Below, in pieces: positions 24,846 to 34,724 of a stretch of DNA of 64,000 bases. The translations under genes were made by a program, and so were the position numbers. Source of the stretch: Parabacteroides hominis. Its GTDB lineage: Bacteria > Bacteroidota > Bacteroidia > Bacteroidales > Tannerellaceae. Below the pieces are notes generated by a model that ran no database searches, was not told where the DNA came from, and worked only from the letters and a program-made list of their open reading frames with translations. The stretch lies in the NCBI RefSeq assembly GCF_014287585.1, contig NZ_JACOOJ010000010.1, positions 72,056 to 136,055 on the forward strand, given 5' to 3'. Numbering within the stretch: position 1 is the stretch's first letter; every line of letters starts with the position of its first letter.

Positions 24846-26486
24846 ATGGCAACAACTCCTTTCAAGTATCAGGCTCCGTTCCCATTGGGCCCGGATACGA
24901 CAGAGTATTATCTGCTTACAAAAGATTATGTTTCGGTTTCCGAGTTCGAAGGAACCCCGGTTCTGAAAGTAGCGAAAGAAGGTCTTACGGCAATGGCTAA
25001 TGCCGCTTTCCGTGATGTTTCCTTTATGCTTCGCCGTTCGCACAACGAACAGGTGGCTAAGATCCTGAGCGATCCGGAAGCAAGTGATAACGATAAATAT
25101 GTAGCCTTGACTTTCCTGCGTAACGCAGAAGTTGCTGCTAAGGGTGTACTTCCTTTCTGCCAGGATACCGGTACGGCTATCATCCACGGCGAAAAGGGAC
25201 AGCAGGTGTGGACAGGCTACTGCGACGAAGAAGCGCTTTCGTTGGGTGTTTATAAAACCTATACGGAAGAAAACCTGCGCTATTCGCAGAACGCTCCCCT
25301 GAACATGTACGACGAAGTGAACACCAAGTGCAACCTGCCGGCCCAGATCGACATCGAAGCTACGGAAGGCATGGAATATAAATTCCTGTGCGTGACAAAG
25401 GGCGGCGGTTCCGCTAACAAGACTTACCTGTACCAGGAAACAAAGGCGATCCTGAATCCGGGCACTTTGGTCCCCTTCATCATCGAAAAGATCAAGACAT
25501 TGGGTACGGCTGCTTGCCCTCCTTATCATATCGCAGTGGTTATCGGCGGTACTTCTGCCGAGAAGAACCTGCTGACGGTGAAGCTGGCTTCTACTCATTA
25601 TTATGACGAATTGCCTACGACCGGTAACGAGTATGGCCGTGCTTTCCGGGATATCGAACTGGAAAAAGAAGTGCTGGCTGAAGTTCACAATATCGGTTTG
25701 GGCGCACAGTTCGGCGGCAAGTATCTGGCACATGATATCCGGATCATCCGCCTGCCGCGCCACGGCGCTTCCTGTCCGGTCGGTTTGGGCGTTAGCTGCT
25801 CGGCTGACCGTAACGTGAAATGCAAGATCAACAAAGACGGTATCTGGATCGAGAAATTGGACAGCCATCCGGGCGAACTGATCCCGGCTGAACTGCGCCA
25901 AGCTGGCGAAGGCGATGCTGTCAAGATCAACCTGAACCAGCCGATGGCCGATATCCTGAAAGAATTGGATAAATATCCGGTGGCAACACGCCTGTCTCTG
26001 AACGGTACGATCATCGTAGGCCGCGACATCGCTCACGCCAAGCTGAAAGAACGCCTGGACCGCGGTGAAGACCTGCCTCAGTATATCAAGGATCATCCTA
26101 TCTATTATGCCGGCCCGGCCAAGACTCCGGCTGGTATGGCTTGCGGTTCTATGGGCCCGACGACTGCCGGTCGTATGGACTCGTATGTCGGCCTGTTCCA
26201 GAGCCACGGCGGCAGCATGGTTATGTTGGCGAAAGGTAACCGTAGCCAGCAGGTGACGGATGCTTGCCAGAAATATGGCGGTTTCTATTTAGGAAGTATC
26301 GGTGGCCCGGCTGCTATCTTAGCGCAGAACAACATCAAGAGCATCGAATGTGTCGAATATCCCGAATTGGGCATGGAAGCTATCTGGAAGATCGAAGTGG
26401 AAGACTTCCCCGCATTCATCCTGGTAGACAACAAGGGTAACGATTTCTTCAAACAGATCAAACCGCGTTGCACTTGCAGCAAGTAA
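24846..26486 (+). CDS. Class I (iron-sulfur) fumarate hydratase
   Basis: 546 residues. Class I fumarases interconvert fumarate and malate with a [4Fe-4S] cluster. The N-terminal domain has the cluster cysteine region [11 protein letters not shown] and the substrate block [12 protein letters not shown]. The joined C-terminal domain has [15 protein letters not shown] and ends with a CTC motif. Both alpha- and beta-type domains are in one chain, as in FumA/FumB. In a fumarate-respiring Bacteroidales it would feed the reductive branch from malate to succinate. Monocistronic: the response regulator diverges upstream and a terminator follows. Confidence 0.95.
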   Translation: MATTPFKYQAPFPLGPDTTEYYLLTKDYVSVSEFEGTPVLKVAKEGLTAMANAAFRDVSFMLRRSHNEQVAKILSDPEASDNDKYVALTFLRNAEVAAKGVLPFCQDTGTAIIHGEKGQQVWTGYCDEEALSLGVYKTYTEENLRYSQNAPLNMYDEVNTKCNLPAQIDIEATEGMEYKFLCVTKGGGSANKTYLYQETKAILNPGTLVPFIIEKIKTLGTAACPPYHIAVVIGGTSAEKNLLTVKLASTHYYDELPTTGNEYGRAFRDIELEKEVLAEVHNIGLGAQFGGKYLAHDIRIIRLPRHGASCPVGLGVSCSADRNVKCKINKDGIWIEKLDSHPGELIPAELRQAGEGDAVKINLNQPMADILKELDKYPVATRLSLNGTIIVGRDIAHAKLKERLDRGEDLPQYIKDHPIYYAGPAKTPAGMACGSMGPTTAGRMDSYVGLFQSHGGSMVMLAKGNRSQQVTDACQKYGGFYLGSIGGPAAILAQNNIKSIECVEYPELGMEAIWKIEVEDFPAFILVDNKGNDFFKQIKPRCTCSK

Positions 26487-26514
26487 GACCTACTTTACGT
26501 TCATATAATTAAAG

Positions 26515-26547
26515 AGAGGGAGTGGAAAAATTCATTCCCTCTTTTTT
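26515..26547 (+). terminator. Terminator of the fumarase gene
   Basis: AGAGGGA (26515-26521) pairs with TCCCTCT (26536-26542), followed by a T run. Confidence 0.85.
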
Positions 26548-26701
26548 GTTGAAGGACGATGTCTCTTATTTGATTTTTCCAATTGAACACGGATCTTTGT
26601 AGTAAATCCTTTTTATCCCCAAAACCTAAGGGGAATGTTGTATAAACGACCTTGTTTTGTCCTGTAACCCACATGTTTTGGAAAATTATGCGTGTTTTTT
26701 C

Positions 26702-26731
26702 TTGTTGATTCGGAAAACCTATTTACCTTTG
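26702..26731 (+). promoter_or_regulatory. Strong promoter of the 280-base structured RNA
   Basis: TTG (26702-26704), 19 bases, TACCTTTG (26724-26731). Predicted start near 26738, just before the first hairpin. Confidence 0.7.
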
Positions 26732-26737
26732 CAACGA

Positions 26738-27017
26738 TTCCGTAGTGGGCAGCGGCCCACGGAGCGCGGGATCAATTACATATTGTAAGCATTTTACGAA
26801 GATTATTCCTGTTCGAAAAAATCTGGAAAATTTTTTAGCTTAGTGGAATAATGGACAGTAAATGCTTGCGCTGGTTACGTATATAACGTGTCTCCCCATC
26901 TTAGATGGAGGGATTGTATTATGTCGTATAAGGCGCGGGCTATTGTTCTATTATTACTAAGCGGGCTTTTCCAGATGCCTTCGAATAAATAATAGACAAT
27001 TGACCCGCGTTTTTTTT
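26738..27017 (+). ncRNA. Candidate structured non-coding RNA or long leader
   Basis: From the predicted start there is a hairpin (26740-26762). Then the two ends pair: CGCGGG at 26765-26770 with CCCGCG at 27004-27009, and TCAATT at 26772-26777 with AATTGA at 26998-27003, followed directly by eight T. Inside are a long stem (GCATTTTAC with GTAAATGC; ATTATTCC with GGAATAAT) and a hairpin TCCCCATC/GATGGAGGGA. Having its own promoter, a closing stem joining the ends and a U run is what a free-standing RNA such as 6S (Bacteroidales-1 type) looks like. It could instead be the regulated leader of the gene at 27119, which has no promoter of its own that I can see. Motifs of RNase P and tmRNA are absent. 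Confidence 0.55.
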
Positions 27018-27118
27018 ATGCCCGTTCATAATCCTCGCGGGGAGTTGTTTTTCTCCTTCGTAAAATTAGTTGTTGGATTTTTATACACTATTTTATTAAC
27101 AATTAATTTTTAATGATT

Positions 27119-30100
27119 ATGAACAAGAGATTTTCTACTCTTTTGGCTGCCGCTCTGGTAGCCGGTGGTTTGTCTTCGACGGTGATGGCAGCTGATACAA
27201 CACCGGACAAGGACAAATATTATCGTTTGGAAGATGGGTCGTCTAACGTTTTAGGTGTTGATGCTCTGAAAACCGATAGTTTAGTTTTAGCTGCAAAAGG
27301 AACTTCATTAGACGATCGTTTCTTTTGGACAATTACAAAAGAAAATACAGCTACAGCGACTGATGTTTACAAATTGGTAAATAAGGAAACAAAAGCTGTC
27401 TTATCTTTGGCTATCCCAGGTAGAACAACTGAAACAGGCAAAACCGGAAATGTTGCTGCAGCCCTTATCAAAGCGAATGGTGTTTTGAATCAATGGGTAA
27501 ACAGTTCTGCTGCTGCTTGGGGAAGCGCGGGAAAATTTACGGCTTATAAAGATGGTAAAGAGTACGGTTTGGTTACGGTTAAAAACCTTTGGGGTGGTGC
27601 GGTAACAAGTGCAGTCGTTGCTGTTGCACAATTAAACGGAAGTGGTGCAACTGTCGCTGCTGAAACAGGTGCTACAGTATTACAATTGAAACTTGTTGAC
27701 GACAACGATCCTGTTGATCTGACTGCAAAAGACCTGAATGCAAAGAAAAACGCAAAAGGTTTCGATTTGACATTCACTCCGAATTCAGACGATAATATTT
27801 TCTCTGGAAAGACTTTGCAGGCGTTGTCTGTTACGGGAACAAGTGTGTCTTATGCAAGAGACAATGATAATAATGAAAAAACAGCCAATTTGACTATTGC
27901 AGCCACATCCGCTGATATCGCTTTTGATGGAACAGATGCAACAAACAAGATTGTCTTTTTAGCTACAGGCAAGACTGTAACAAACGGGGCTAAACAAACT
28001 GTTAAGTATTTTGCAGTTGTCGATACTGCTTATATCGCAGGTACAACTCAATTCGCATTTACAGAAGATACAATCGGTATTTCTACAGATGGAAAGAGTT
28101 TGGTTCCGGCTGAAGGACGTGACTTGGCTTCTTATATGTTCTCGGTTTCTTACAACTATTCTAAAGGCAATGTAGATATCTATCCTCTTGTTGTACCTAC
28201 AGCTCCTGGAGATAATGAATATTGGGGCGATGTTGAAAAGAAAGGTACTTATGCCGCTACTATTAGTGCAGAAAACACTGCTTTGGATGTAACGGCTGCC
28301 ACAGATGGTTACCTGGCATTCATCAACGTATTGAAAGATGCTAAAGCACTGACTTTGGATGCAAAAGCTACAGTTGAAGCATTGGAAGCCTACAAGAACA
28401 TGTCCATCACTTTCGGTTCTTCTACCGCAGTTAAGAACCTTGATACGAAGGTTGCTTATTTCGTAAAAGAAATGGATGAAGATAACAAGGCTACAGGTAA
28501 CTATTGGGTTGCCGGTGACGCTAAATCTGCTGCTGCTTCTGCTTATGTTCCTTCAACACAGTGGAATTTGGTTTCTAATGGTGGCACTTCTTACAAGTTG
28601 GTTAACCGCGAAAGTGGAAAAGAACTGTCTGGTGCTAATGGGACAGCTTATGATGTTGATGCTGCCAATGGAGTGTATATGATCGGTTCTAAGACTGTTA
28701 CTTTGGTTAAATGCCCGGAAGCTACAGGCAACTATGTCGGTTATAAGAAATTCTCTGCTTCCCAGGTTGACAATCTGACATTTGCTATTCAGGTTCAGGC
28801 TTTGAGCAATGATCCTGTCTATCTGACGACAAAAGACTCTGCTATCGTTGCAACTGTTGATGCAGACAAGAAAGTAATGTTCCGCCTGAAACCGAATAAA
28901 GAAATGAAGTTTGGTGATGCTGAAAATGATTCTTTGAAACGTACTTCTTATATGTTGTTGAGTGCCGACAAGAAATCTTATCTGGCTTATGACAAGGCAT
29001 TGAAATCTTATAAGATGACTTCTGTAGCATGGGAAAATGCGAATGCAACAGATGCAACAGCAGTGCTGGCTACTTCTAAAACGGATACTGCTTTTGTTTA
29101 CTTCCAGGCTGTAGGCAAAGACAAATATTCTTTGGTTATGGAAAAGATCTATACGCCGACTGCAAAAGTGACTGCAGGTTCTGGTATTACTATCGATGGT
29201 GCTTATGGCACAAAGTTTACTATTGCTCAAAATACAGAAGCCGGTGTTCGTACGCAGAGCGGTTTGTATGACCAGAAAGTATCTGTAAACATCACCGACG
29301 GCGCTGTTAGTCAGACTGAATACGACAACGTAGCATCCAACACTGTATTTATGATCGAAGACGGTACTCCTGATTACGACAAGACAATCCAGAAACCGGC
29401 TCACCAGACTATCACGCTGTCAACAGACAATGCAATGGCTCTGACAATCACATCAGACAACTTTGCCGCCCTGAAACGCGTAGGCCAGGAACTGAAAGCT
29501 GATTACACGATCGATAACCTGAAGATGTATATCGACACAGCAACGATGGCTGATGTAAACAAACCGTTGTACTACATTGCTACAGGCCAGAATATCTCTG
29601 ACGACTGCAAGGCTAAGGGTGAAATGAACTATCTGGTATCTTTCGAAGATTCTGTAAAGATTGACGGTTACACAAGTGAGACTCTTCCTCGCGTCGGATT
29701 CCTGGAAGGTGTTGTTGAAGCCGATACAATCACATTGTTCAACGGACATGCTATTGCTGATAAAGACACTGTAGTTATCAAGAAGAATCATGTAAACATT
29801 GCCAACTGGGCATTCACTGCTAACGAAAACGGTTCCATCTCTCTGGAAAACCAGAAATCAAACAAATTCGTTGCCGTTCGTAATGATGTATTGGTAATGG
29901 TTCCGAGCATCAATGAAGCTGCTCAGTTCAATATGGCTGCAACAGAAGCTCCTACCGCAAACGAAGGCGTAGAAGTATCTGAAGTAGCGGTTATCGCAGG
30001 CGAAGGCCAGGTAACCATCGCTAACGCTGCCGGCAAGAAGGTTGTTGTAAGCAACATCTTAGGCCAGGTAGTAGCTAACACGGTTCTTACTTCCGACAAC

Positions 30101-30178
30101 GCTGTAATCGCTGCTCCCCAGGGTGTAGTCGTAGTAGCTGTCGAAGGCGAAGAAGCTGTCAAAGCAATTGTAAAATAA
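27119..30178 (+). CDS. Large surface protein with DUF6383-like C-terminal domain (possible S-layer protein)
   Basis: 1019 residues from the second Met, which begins a clean signal peptide (MNKRFSTLLAAALVAGG, cleaved near VMAADT); an ATG at 27113 is possible. The body is Ala/Thr/Lys/Asp-rich, nearly cysteine-free, and beta-rich with repeated short strands such as YKLVNRESGKEL and KYYRLEDGSSNVLG. The last 70 residues (GEGQVTIANAAGKKVVVSNI, LGQVVANTVL, GVVVVAVEGEEAVKAIVK) have the strand pattern of T9SS sorting domains and match what is called DUF6383 in Parabacteroides. Size and composition fit surface-layer proteins of Tannerella and Parabacteroides; that is an inference. Strong codon bias and a two-step leader suggest high expression. 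Confidence 0.75.
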   Translation: MNKRFSTLLAAALVAGGLSSTVMAADTTPDKDKYYRLEDGSSNVLGVDALKTDSLVLAAKGTSLDDRFFWTITKENTATATDVYKLVNKETKAVLSLAIPGRTTETGKTGNVAAALIKANGVLNQWVNSSAAAWGSAGKFTAYKDGKEYGLVTVKNLWGGAVTSAVVAVAQLNGSGATVAAETGATVLQLKLVDDNDPVDLTAKDLNAKKNAKGFDLTFTPNSDDNIFSGKTLQALSVTGTSVSYARDNDNNEKTANLTIAATSADIAFDGTDATNKIVFLATGKTVTNGAKQTVKYFAVVDTAYIAGTTQFAFTEDTIGISTDGKSLVPAEGRDLASYMFSVSYNYSKGNVDIYPLVVPTAPGDNEYWGDVEKKGTYAATISAENTALDVTAATDGYLAFINVLKDAKALTLDAKATVEALEAYKNMSITFGSSTAVKNLDTKVAYFVKEMDEDNKATGNYWVAGDAKSAAASAYVPSTQWNLVSNGGTSYKLVNRESGKELSGANGTAYDVDAANGVYMIGSKTVTLVKCPEATGNYVGYKKFSASQVDNLTFAIQVQALSNDPVYLTTKDSAIVATVDADKKVMFRLKPNKEMKFGDAENDSLKRTSYMLLSADKKSYLAYDKALKSYKMTSVAWENANATDATAVLATSKTDTAFVYFQAVGKDKYSLVMEKIYTPTAKVTAGSGITIDGAYGTKFTIAQNTEAGVRTQSGLYDQKVSVNITDGAVSQTEYDNVASNTVFMIEDGTPDYDKTIQKPAHQTITLSTDNAMALTITSDNFAALKRVGQELKADYTIDNLKMYIDTATMADVNKPLYYIATGQNISDDCKAKGEMNYLVSFEDSVKIDGYTSETLPRVGFLEGVVEADTITLFNGHAIADKDTVVIKKNHVNIANWAFTANENGSISLENQKSNKFVAVRNDVLVMVPSINEAAQFNMAATEAPTANEGVEVSEVAVIAGEGQVTIANAAGKKVVVSNILGQVVANTVLTSDNAVIAAPQGVVVVAVEGEEAVKAIVK

Positions 30179-30193
30179 AAGAAACACACAAAT

Positions 30194-30238
30194 TTCCCTT
30201 GCCGGGGGATTGATCCCCTGGCAAAAGGAAGATATTTT
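30194..30238 (+). terminator. Terminator of the surface protein gene
   Basis: TTGCCGGGGGAT and ATCCCCTGGCAA pair with one G-T, extended by TTCC/GGAA, followed by a T-rich tract. Confidence 0.75.
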
Positions 30239-30404
30239 ATAATCAAATAATTCTAAAGTGTTTGGCCGCGTACCGTGAAAACGGCAATTACCCTGCGACA
30301 GGCGAACAAGCGGTCAGATTTAATATTAATAATACTAAAGTATATTGAAATTAAAAGTTCAATGTAGCCTGTAGCCCTGTGAAGGACGAAAGCATACAGA
30401 AAAC

Positions 30405-30444
30405 AAGCCCCGGAGGTGATCGACATCTTCGGGGCTTCGTTTTT
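30405..30444 (+). terminator. Second terminator-like hairpin downstream
   Basis: AAGCCCCG (30405-30412) pairs with CGGGGCTT (30430-30437), then CG and five T. The interval 30239-30404 has no convincing gene, so this may be a back-up terminator or the end of a short untranslated RNA. Confidence 0.6.
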
Positions 30445-30711
30445 CCATCTCATTCATTCATATAAGCGCATAGAAATTCTGTCAAGTAGCGAAATAATGG
30501 CCGAAATTTGTCTCAACGATGGTCATTGGTGGTCGAAATGGACGTGAATGATGTCGGAAATAGCAGAAAAAAGGAGGGATTTGAACTGAAGAAACGATGG
30601 AAAAAGCCTCTTTTTTGCGTAGTTGAGCAAACTTTTGGACAGCAGGAGGGAGCATGGATAGAAATATCGGCGGAGGTTAATGACTTTGTTATCATTGTGC
30701 TACGAGTTATG

Positions 30712-30847
30712 GGGGTGGACGTGGTGGACGTTAAAATGCACTTTTGTAACTTTATATGTAATGGTCATTGGTATTAGGTAGAATAAAACCATTACCATTG
30801 TGTATAAAGTATTGAAAACGCAAAATAACGTCCACCACGTCCACCCC
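30712..30847. repeat. 136-base inverted-repeat element with 22-base arms
   Basis: Arms 30712-30733 and 30826-30847 are perfect reverse complements made of two 9-base repeats (GGTGGACGT). Pairing continues imperfectly inward for about 25 bases (ACTTTATA, AATGGT and ATTGGT blocks). The layout, arms built of 9-base tandem repeats, is the same as in the element at 11782. The rest of the 30445-30711 gap shows nothing I can support. Confidence 0.7.
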
Positions 30848-30860
30848 TTTTTGCCTCCCG

Positions 30861-30909
30861 TCCGAAAAAAACGGCTCCCGTCCCAAAAAATAGGGGGCGG
30901 GAGCCGTTT
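30861..30909 (-). terminator. Terminator of pnp
   Basis: AAACGGCTCCCG and CGGGAGCCGTTT pair around a 17-base loop; on the minus strand seven T follow. Confidence 0.9.
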
Positions 30910-30942
30910 GGAAATTATACACGTATGTGTTTTTACTGATTC

Positions 30943-33174
30943 TTAATCCTGGCGTTCGCGGCGAGGACCACGGTCTCCGCGATCCTGACGGGGGCCACGA
31001 TCTCCACGTTCCGGTCTCGGACCGCGTTCGGGTCTCGGCGGACGTTCTTCGTAACCTTCCGGTTTCGGCAGCAGGACTTTGTGGGATAATTTGAATTTGC
31101 CTGTCTTGGCGTCGATGTCTACCAACTTGACGCTGATAGTATCACCTTCTTTCAAACCGGCCTGTTCAACTGTTTCCAGACGTTTCCAGTCGATTTCGGA
31201 AATATGCAGCAGACCGTCTTTGCCCGGCATAAATTCAACGAACGCACCGTAAGGCATGACAGATGAAATCTTTCCTTCGTAAACTTCGCCGATTTCAGGA
31301 ACCGCAACAATGCCTTTGATGGCGCGGATAGCAGCATCGATTGTTGCTTTATTTGTTCCGGAGATTTCGATTTTACCAACTCCGTCTTCTTCCTCGATAG
31401 CAATAACGGCGCCTGTTTTTTCCTGGATGCCCTGGATGATCTTACCGCCCGGACCGATTACGGCGCCGATAAATTCTTTACCGATCGTCATTGTTTCGAT
31501 TCTCGGAGCGTGAGGTTTCAGATCCGAACGAACTTCCGGCTGGGCTTCTGTGATCTTGCCCAAGATGTGCATGCGGCCTTCTTTTGCCTGTGCCAATGCG
31601 TTTTCAAGAATTTCGTATGACAGACCGTCTACCTTGATGTCCATCTGGGTGGCAGTGATACCGTCTTTTGTGCCTGTTACCTTGAAGTCCATATCGCCCA
31701 AGTGGTCTTCATCGCCTAAGATATCGGACAGGATAGCGTAGTTCTGGCCTTTGTTTTCAGAGATCAGACCCATTGCGATACCGGATACCGGCTTCTTCAT
31801 CGGGACGCCTGCATCTCTCAACGCCAGCGTGCCGGCACATACGGTTGCCATTGAAGAGGAACCGTTAGACTCTAAGATATCGGAGATCACGCGTACCACG
31901 TAAGGATAGTCTGTCGGGATCATCCGTTTCAATGCACGGTGAGCCAGGTTTCCGTGACCGACTTCGCGACGTCCTACACCGCGGGAAGCTTTTGCTTCGC
32001 CTGTAGAGAACGGAGGGAAGTTGTAATGTAACAGGAAACGTTCTTTTCCGTGGTTCAGTACATCGTCGATCATCTTTTCATCGGATTTTGTACCTAAAGT
32101 GACAGTCGAGAGTGACTGTGTTTCTCCACGTGTAAAGATTGCAGAACCGTGAGGACCGGGCAGACAGTCTGTTTCGATCCAGATCGGACGGATTTCAGTA
32201 GTCTTACGGCCATCCAGACGCTTTCCTTCATCCAGGATAGCACGGCGCATCGCTTCTTTTTCTACATCGTGGTAATAGCGGCCGATCATTTCGGCTTTTT
32301 CGTCCGTCAGCTCTTCTTCGGAGAACTGGGCTTTATATTCTTCAACGATTGCTTCGAATGCTTCGGCACGCTGATGTTTGTCTGTGCCGGATGTTGCAAC
32401 GGCATAGGCCTTGGCATAACATTTTTCGTGTACGTCCTTGCGCAATTCGTCGTCGTTTACTTCGTGGCAGTATTCGCGTTTAACCAGTTTGCCGCAAGCT
32501 TCAGACAGTTCGAGCTGGGCCTTGCACTGTACTTTGATTGCTTCGTGTGCAACTTTGATAGCTTCCAGCATTTCCGATTCCTGGACTTCGTCCATTTCGC
32601 CTTCCACCATCATGATGTTGTCAAGCGTAGCACCCACCATAATATCAATATCTGCTTTTTCCAATTCAGAGAACGTGGGGTTAACTACATACTTGCCATC
32701 GATACGTGCGACACGGCATTCGGAGATCGGTCCGTTGAAAGGAATATCCGATACGGCCAATGCAGCGGAAGCCGCTAATCCGGCCAGCGCATCCGGCATA
32801 TCTTCACCGTCAGCGGAGAATAATATAACATTCACATATACTTCGGCGTGATAATTATCCGGGAAAAGAGGACGGAGGGCGCGGTCAACCAAACGGGAAG
32901 TCAGGATTTCGTAGTCTGAAGCTTTACCTTCTCTTTTTGTAAAACCACCCGGAAAACGGCCAAATGCCGAGAATTTTTCTTTGTACTCTACTTGTAACGG
33001 CATGAAGTCAACACCCGGGTTTGCATCTTTAGCGGCGCAAACAGTTGCCAGCAACACGGTGTTGCCCATACGCACGGTAACTGAACCGTCCGCCTGTTTT
33101 GCCAATTTCCCGGTTTCGATGGTGATGGTTCTTCCATCAGCCAATTCGATCGTCTTGTTAATTGGATTAAGCAT
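30943..33174 (-). CDS. pnp: Polyribonucleotide nucleotidyltransferase (PNPase)
   Basis: 743 residues. Two RNase PH-like domains joined by a helical linker: the first begins [20 protein letters not shown] and carries [13 protein letters not shown], the second has [13 protein letters not shown] and [15 protein letters not shown] with the phosphate-binding residues around [17 protein letters not shown] domain ([20 protein letters not shown]) and an S1 domain ([20 protein letters not shown]) follow. The enzyme degrades RNA 3' to 5' with phosphate. The last 35 residues are Arg/Gly/Pro-rich ([15 protein letters not shown]), an RGG-like tail that may add RNA binding. Monocistronic; a -7 box, TACATTTG on the minus strand, lies at 33212-33219. 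Confidence 0.97.
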   Translation of the reverse strand: MLNPINKTIELADGRTITIETGKLAKQADGSVTVRMGNTVLLATVCAAKDANPGVDFMPLQVEYKEKFSAFGRFPGGFTKREGKASDYEILTSRLVDRALRPLFPDNYHAEVYVNVILFSADGEDMPDALAGLAASAALAVSDIPFNGPISECRVARIDGKYVVNPTFSELEKADIDIMVGATLDNIMMVEGEMDEVQESEMLEAIKVAHEAIKVQCKAQLELSEACGKLVKREYCHEVNDDELRKDVHEKCYAKAYAVATSGTDKHQRAEAFEAIVEEYKAQFSEEELTDEKAEMIGRYYHDVEKEAMRRAILDEGKRLDGRKTTEIRPIWIETDCLPGPHGSAIFTRGETQSLSTVTLGTKSDEKMIDDVLNHGKERFLLHYNFPPFSTGEAKASRGVGRREVGHGNLAHRALKRMIPTDYPYVVRVISDILESNGSSSMATVCAGTLALRDAGVPMKKPVSGIAMGLISENKGQNYAILSDILGDEDHLGDMDFKVTGTKDGITATQMDIKVDGLSYEILENALAQAKEGRMHILGKITEAQPEVRSDLKPHAPRIETMTIGKEFIGAVIGPGGKIIQGIQEKTGAVIAIEEEDGVGKIEISGTNKATIDAAIRAIKGIVAVPEIGEVYEGKISSVMPYGAFVEFMPGKDGLLHISEIDWKRLETVEQAGLKEGDTISVKLVDIDAKTGKFKLSHKVLLPKPEGYEERPPRPERGPRPERGDRGPRQDRGDRGPRRERQD

Positions 33175-33211
33175 AATCTTTTTCTTATTTTTCTATCTGT
33201 AAAAATTGGTG

Positions 33212-33219
33212 CAAATGTA
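33212..33219 (-). promoter_or_regulatory. Candidate -7 box of pnp
   Basis: Minus strand TACATTTG, a full match. The -33 box is not clear. It would give a leader of about 30 bases. Confidence 0.4.
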
Positions 33220-33335
33220 ATGAAAGTTTATCTGTAAACGTGTGAAAATGAAAATAAAAAACATGAGAAATGCTCTTTTTTATAAAAATAGCGGGAAGAT
33301 TTAGCGAATAATAGTGCCACAATTGTAAATTAATG

Positions 33336-33343
33336 TATATTTG
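33336..33343 (+). promoter_or_regulatory. Candidate -7 box of the thioredoxin-fold lipoprotein gene
   Basis: TATATTTG, full match, with predicted start near 33350 and ATG at 33371. No good -33 box. Confidence 0.4.
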
Positions 33344-33370
33344 CAGCGGATTAAAACAAGAAGTAAAGAT

Positions 33371-34531
33371 ATGATGAAACAAATATCCACACGACTGTTG
33401 ACTGCTTTAGGACTGTGTATGTTCTTATTCTCAGCTTGTAACAACTCCTCCGAATTTACAGTGAAGGGAGTCGTGACAGGGGCTGACGGTCAGCTTATGT
33501 ATTTAGAAAATGTCGGAATCTCGAATGTGGTGACACTCGATTCCATCAAGTTGGCTCCCGGCGGGAAGTTCAAGTTTACGGAAAAACGTCCTGAGTATCC
33601 GGACTTTTACCGGTTGCGTCTGAATAACCAGTTGATAAACTTCGCTGTCGATTCGACCGAAACTATTTCCTTCGTCGCTGACGCCGGTACTTTCGCAACT
33701 TCCTATTCTGTGGAAGGGTCTGAAAACTCAAAAGCGATAAAGACGATCACCTTGGCGCAATTGGATGCGAATCAGGCTATCAGCCGCCTGCGAAAGGAGT
33801 ATGAAGATAAGATGATTTCAGATACGACCTATCGTACGAAGGTTTTGGCTGCTGCCGACGCTTATAAAGAAGTCGCGCGGAAATATATTTATTCGGCGCC
33901 GATGTCCACGGCAGCCTATTTTGCTTTGTTCCAGCAGATCGACGGTTTGTTGTTCTTTGATTTGTACGATAGGAATGATGTCAAAGCATACGGGGCGGTT
34001 GCAACCAGCTACGATCATACTTATCCGGAAAGCCCGCGTTCGAAACATTTGTACAACCTGACACTGCAATCCATGAAGGTCTTGCGCGCTCAACGTCCTG
34101 TCGATTACAGCAATGTGGAGACAAAGGAGATTTCATTCCTTGATATCGAATTGCCGGATGTTCGGGGCGAAGTGGTAAAACTGTCTACGGTTGCTCCCGG
34201 CAAGGCTGTTTTGATAAACTTTACGGCTTATCAGACAGAATGGTCGCCGGCTTTGAATATGGCATTGGGTGAATTGTACACGAAGTACCATGACCAGGGA
34301 CTTGAGATTTATCAGGTATCGCTGGATAGTGATTTTCATTTCTGGAGAAACGGGGCGTCCCATTTGCCGTGGATTACTGTCCGCGACCCGCAGTCTGTTT
34401 ATTCGCAGGTGGCAGGTTTGTATAATGTGAAACAACTGCCTGCTATTTTCATCCTTGACCGTAAGGGAAACCTGGTTAAGCGTGTCGAAGACGTGAAGAA
34501 ACTGGAATCGGATGTGAAAAAGGTACTTTAA
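33371..34531 (+). CDS. Thioredoxin-fold (TlpA-like) lipoprotein lacking the CxxC site
   Basis: 386 residues. A TTG-initiated longer frame (33341) overlaps the promoter and is rejected. Lipobox FSAC gives Cys23. Residues 25-120 are a DUF4369-like beta domain (VKGVVTGADGQLMYLENVG). A helical middle follows, then a C-terminal thioredoxin/AhpC-TSA domain from about 253 (FLDIELPDVRGEVVKLSTVA). Where TlpA proteins have a WCxxC site after the first strand, this reads LINFTAYQTEWSP (281-293) with no cysteine; the cis-Pro strand (KQLPAIFILDRKGN) is intact. It therefore cannot do thiol-disulfide exchange and may act as a binding or chaperone module. Monocistronic. Confidence 0.8.
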   Translation: MMKQISTRLLTALGLCMFLFSACNNSSEFTVKGVVTGADGQLMYLENVGISNVVTLDSIKLAPGGKFKFTEKRPEYPDFYRLRLNNQLINFAVDSTETISFVADAGTFATSYSVEGSENSKAIKTITLAQLDANQAISRLRKEYEDKMISDTTYRTKVLAAADAYKEVARKYIYSAPMSTAAYFALFQQIDGLLFFDLYDRNDVKAYGAVATSYDHTYPESPRSKHLYNLTLQSMKVLRAQRPVDYSNVETKEISFLDIELPDVRGEVVKLSTVAPGKAVLINFTAYQTEWSPALNMALGELYTKYHDQGLEIYQVSLDSDFHFWRNGASHLPWITVRDPQSVYSQVAGLYNVKQLPAIFILDRKGNLVKRVEDVKKLESDVKKVL

Positions 34532-34582
34532 TGTCCTGTTGCTAACATTCAGATTTATATGTTGTAAAGCACTTTGAAAAGG

Positions 34583-34613
34583 TTGCTGGTTTTAAAAAGA
34601 TCGTTTATCTTTG
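34583..34613 (+). promoter_or_regulatory. Promoter of greA
   Basis: TTG (34583-34585), 20 bases, TATCTTTG (34606-34613). Both elements and spacing match. Predicted start near 34620, about 105 bases before greA. Confidence 0.7.
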
Positions 34614-34631
34614 CAAAGTCTGAAAATACAG

Positions 34632-34675
34632 AAAAAAGGAGTTCCGGCCAAGCAGTTGGTCGGGATTCTTTTTTT
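34632..34675 (+). terminator. Intrinsic terminator inside the greA leader
   Basis: A stem of about 20 pairs, core CCGGCCAA (34644-34651) with TTGGTCGG (34656-34663), a 4-base loop and a run of T to 34675. It lies after the promoter and 50 bases before the greA start, so it should truncate part of the transcripts. Confidence 0.75.
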
Positions 34676-34724
34676 ATTATGCAATAATCAATAATAACAT
34701 TTTAAATAAATAGGAGGATTTAGT

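Noticed and set aside
26738..27017. RNase P RNA or tmRNA
   Set aside because: The conserved RNase P core sequence and the tRNA-like ends of tmRNA are absent.
30508..30777. 89-codon open frame on the plus strand
   Set aside because: Composition is unlike neighbouring genes, its end runs into the inverted-repeat element at 30712, and there is no recognisable domain.
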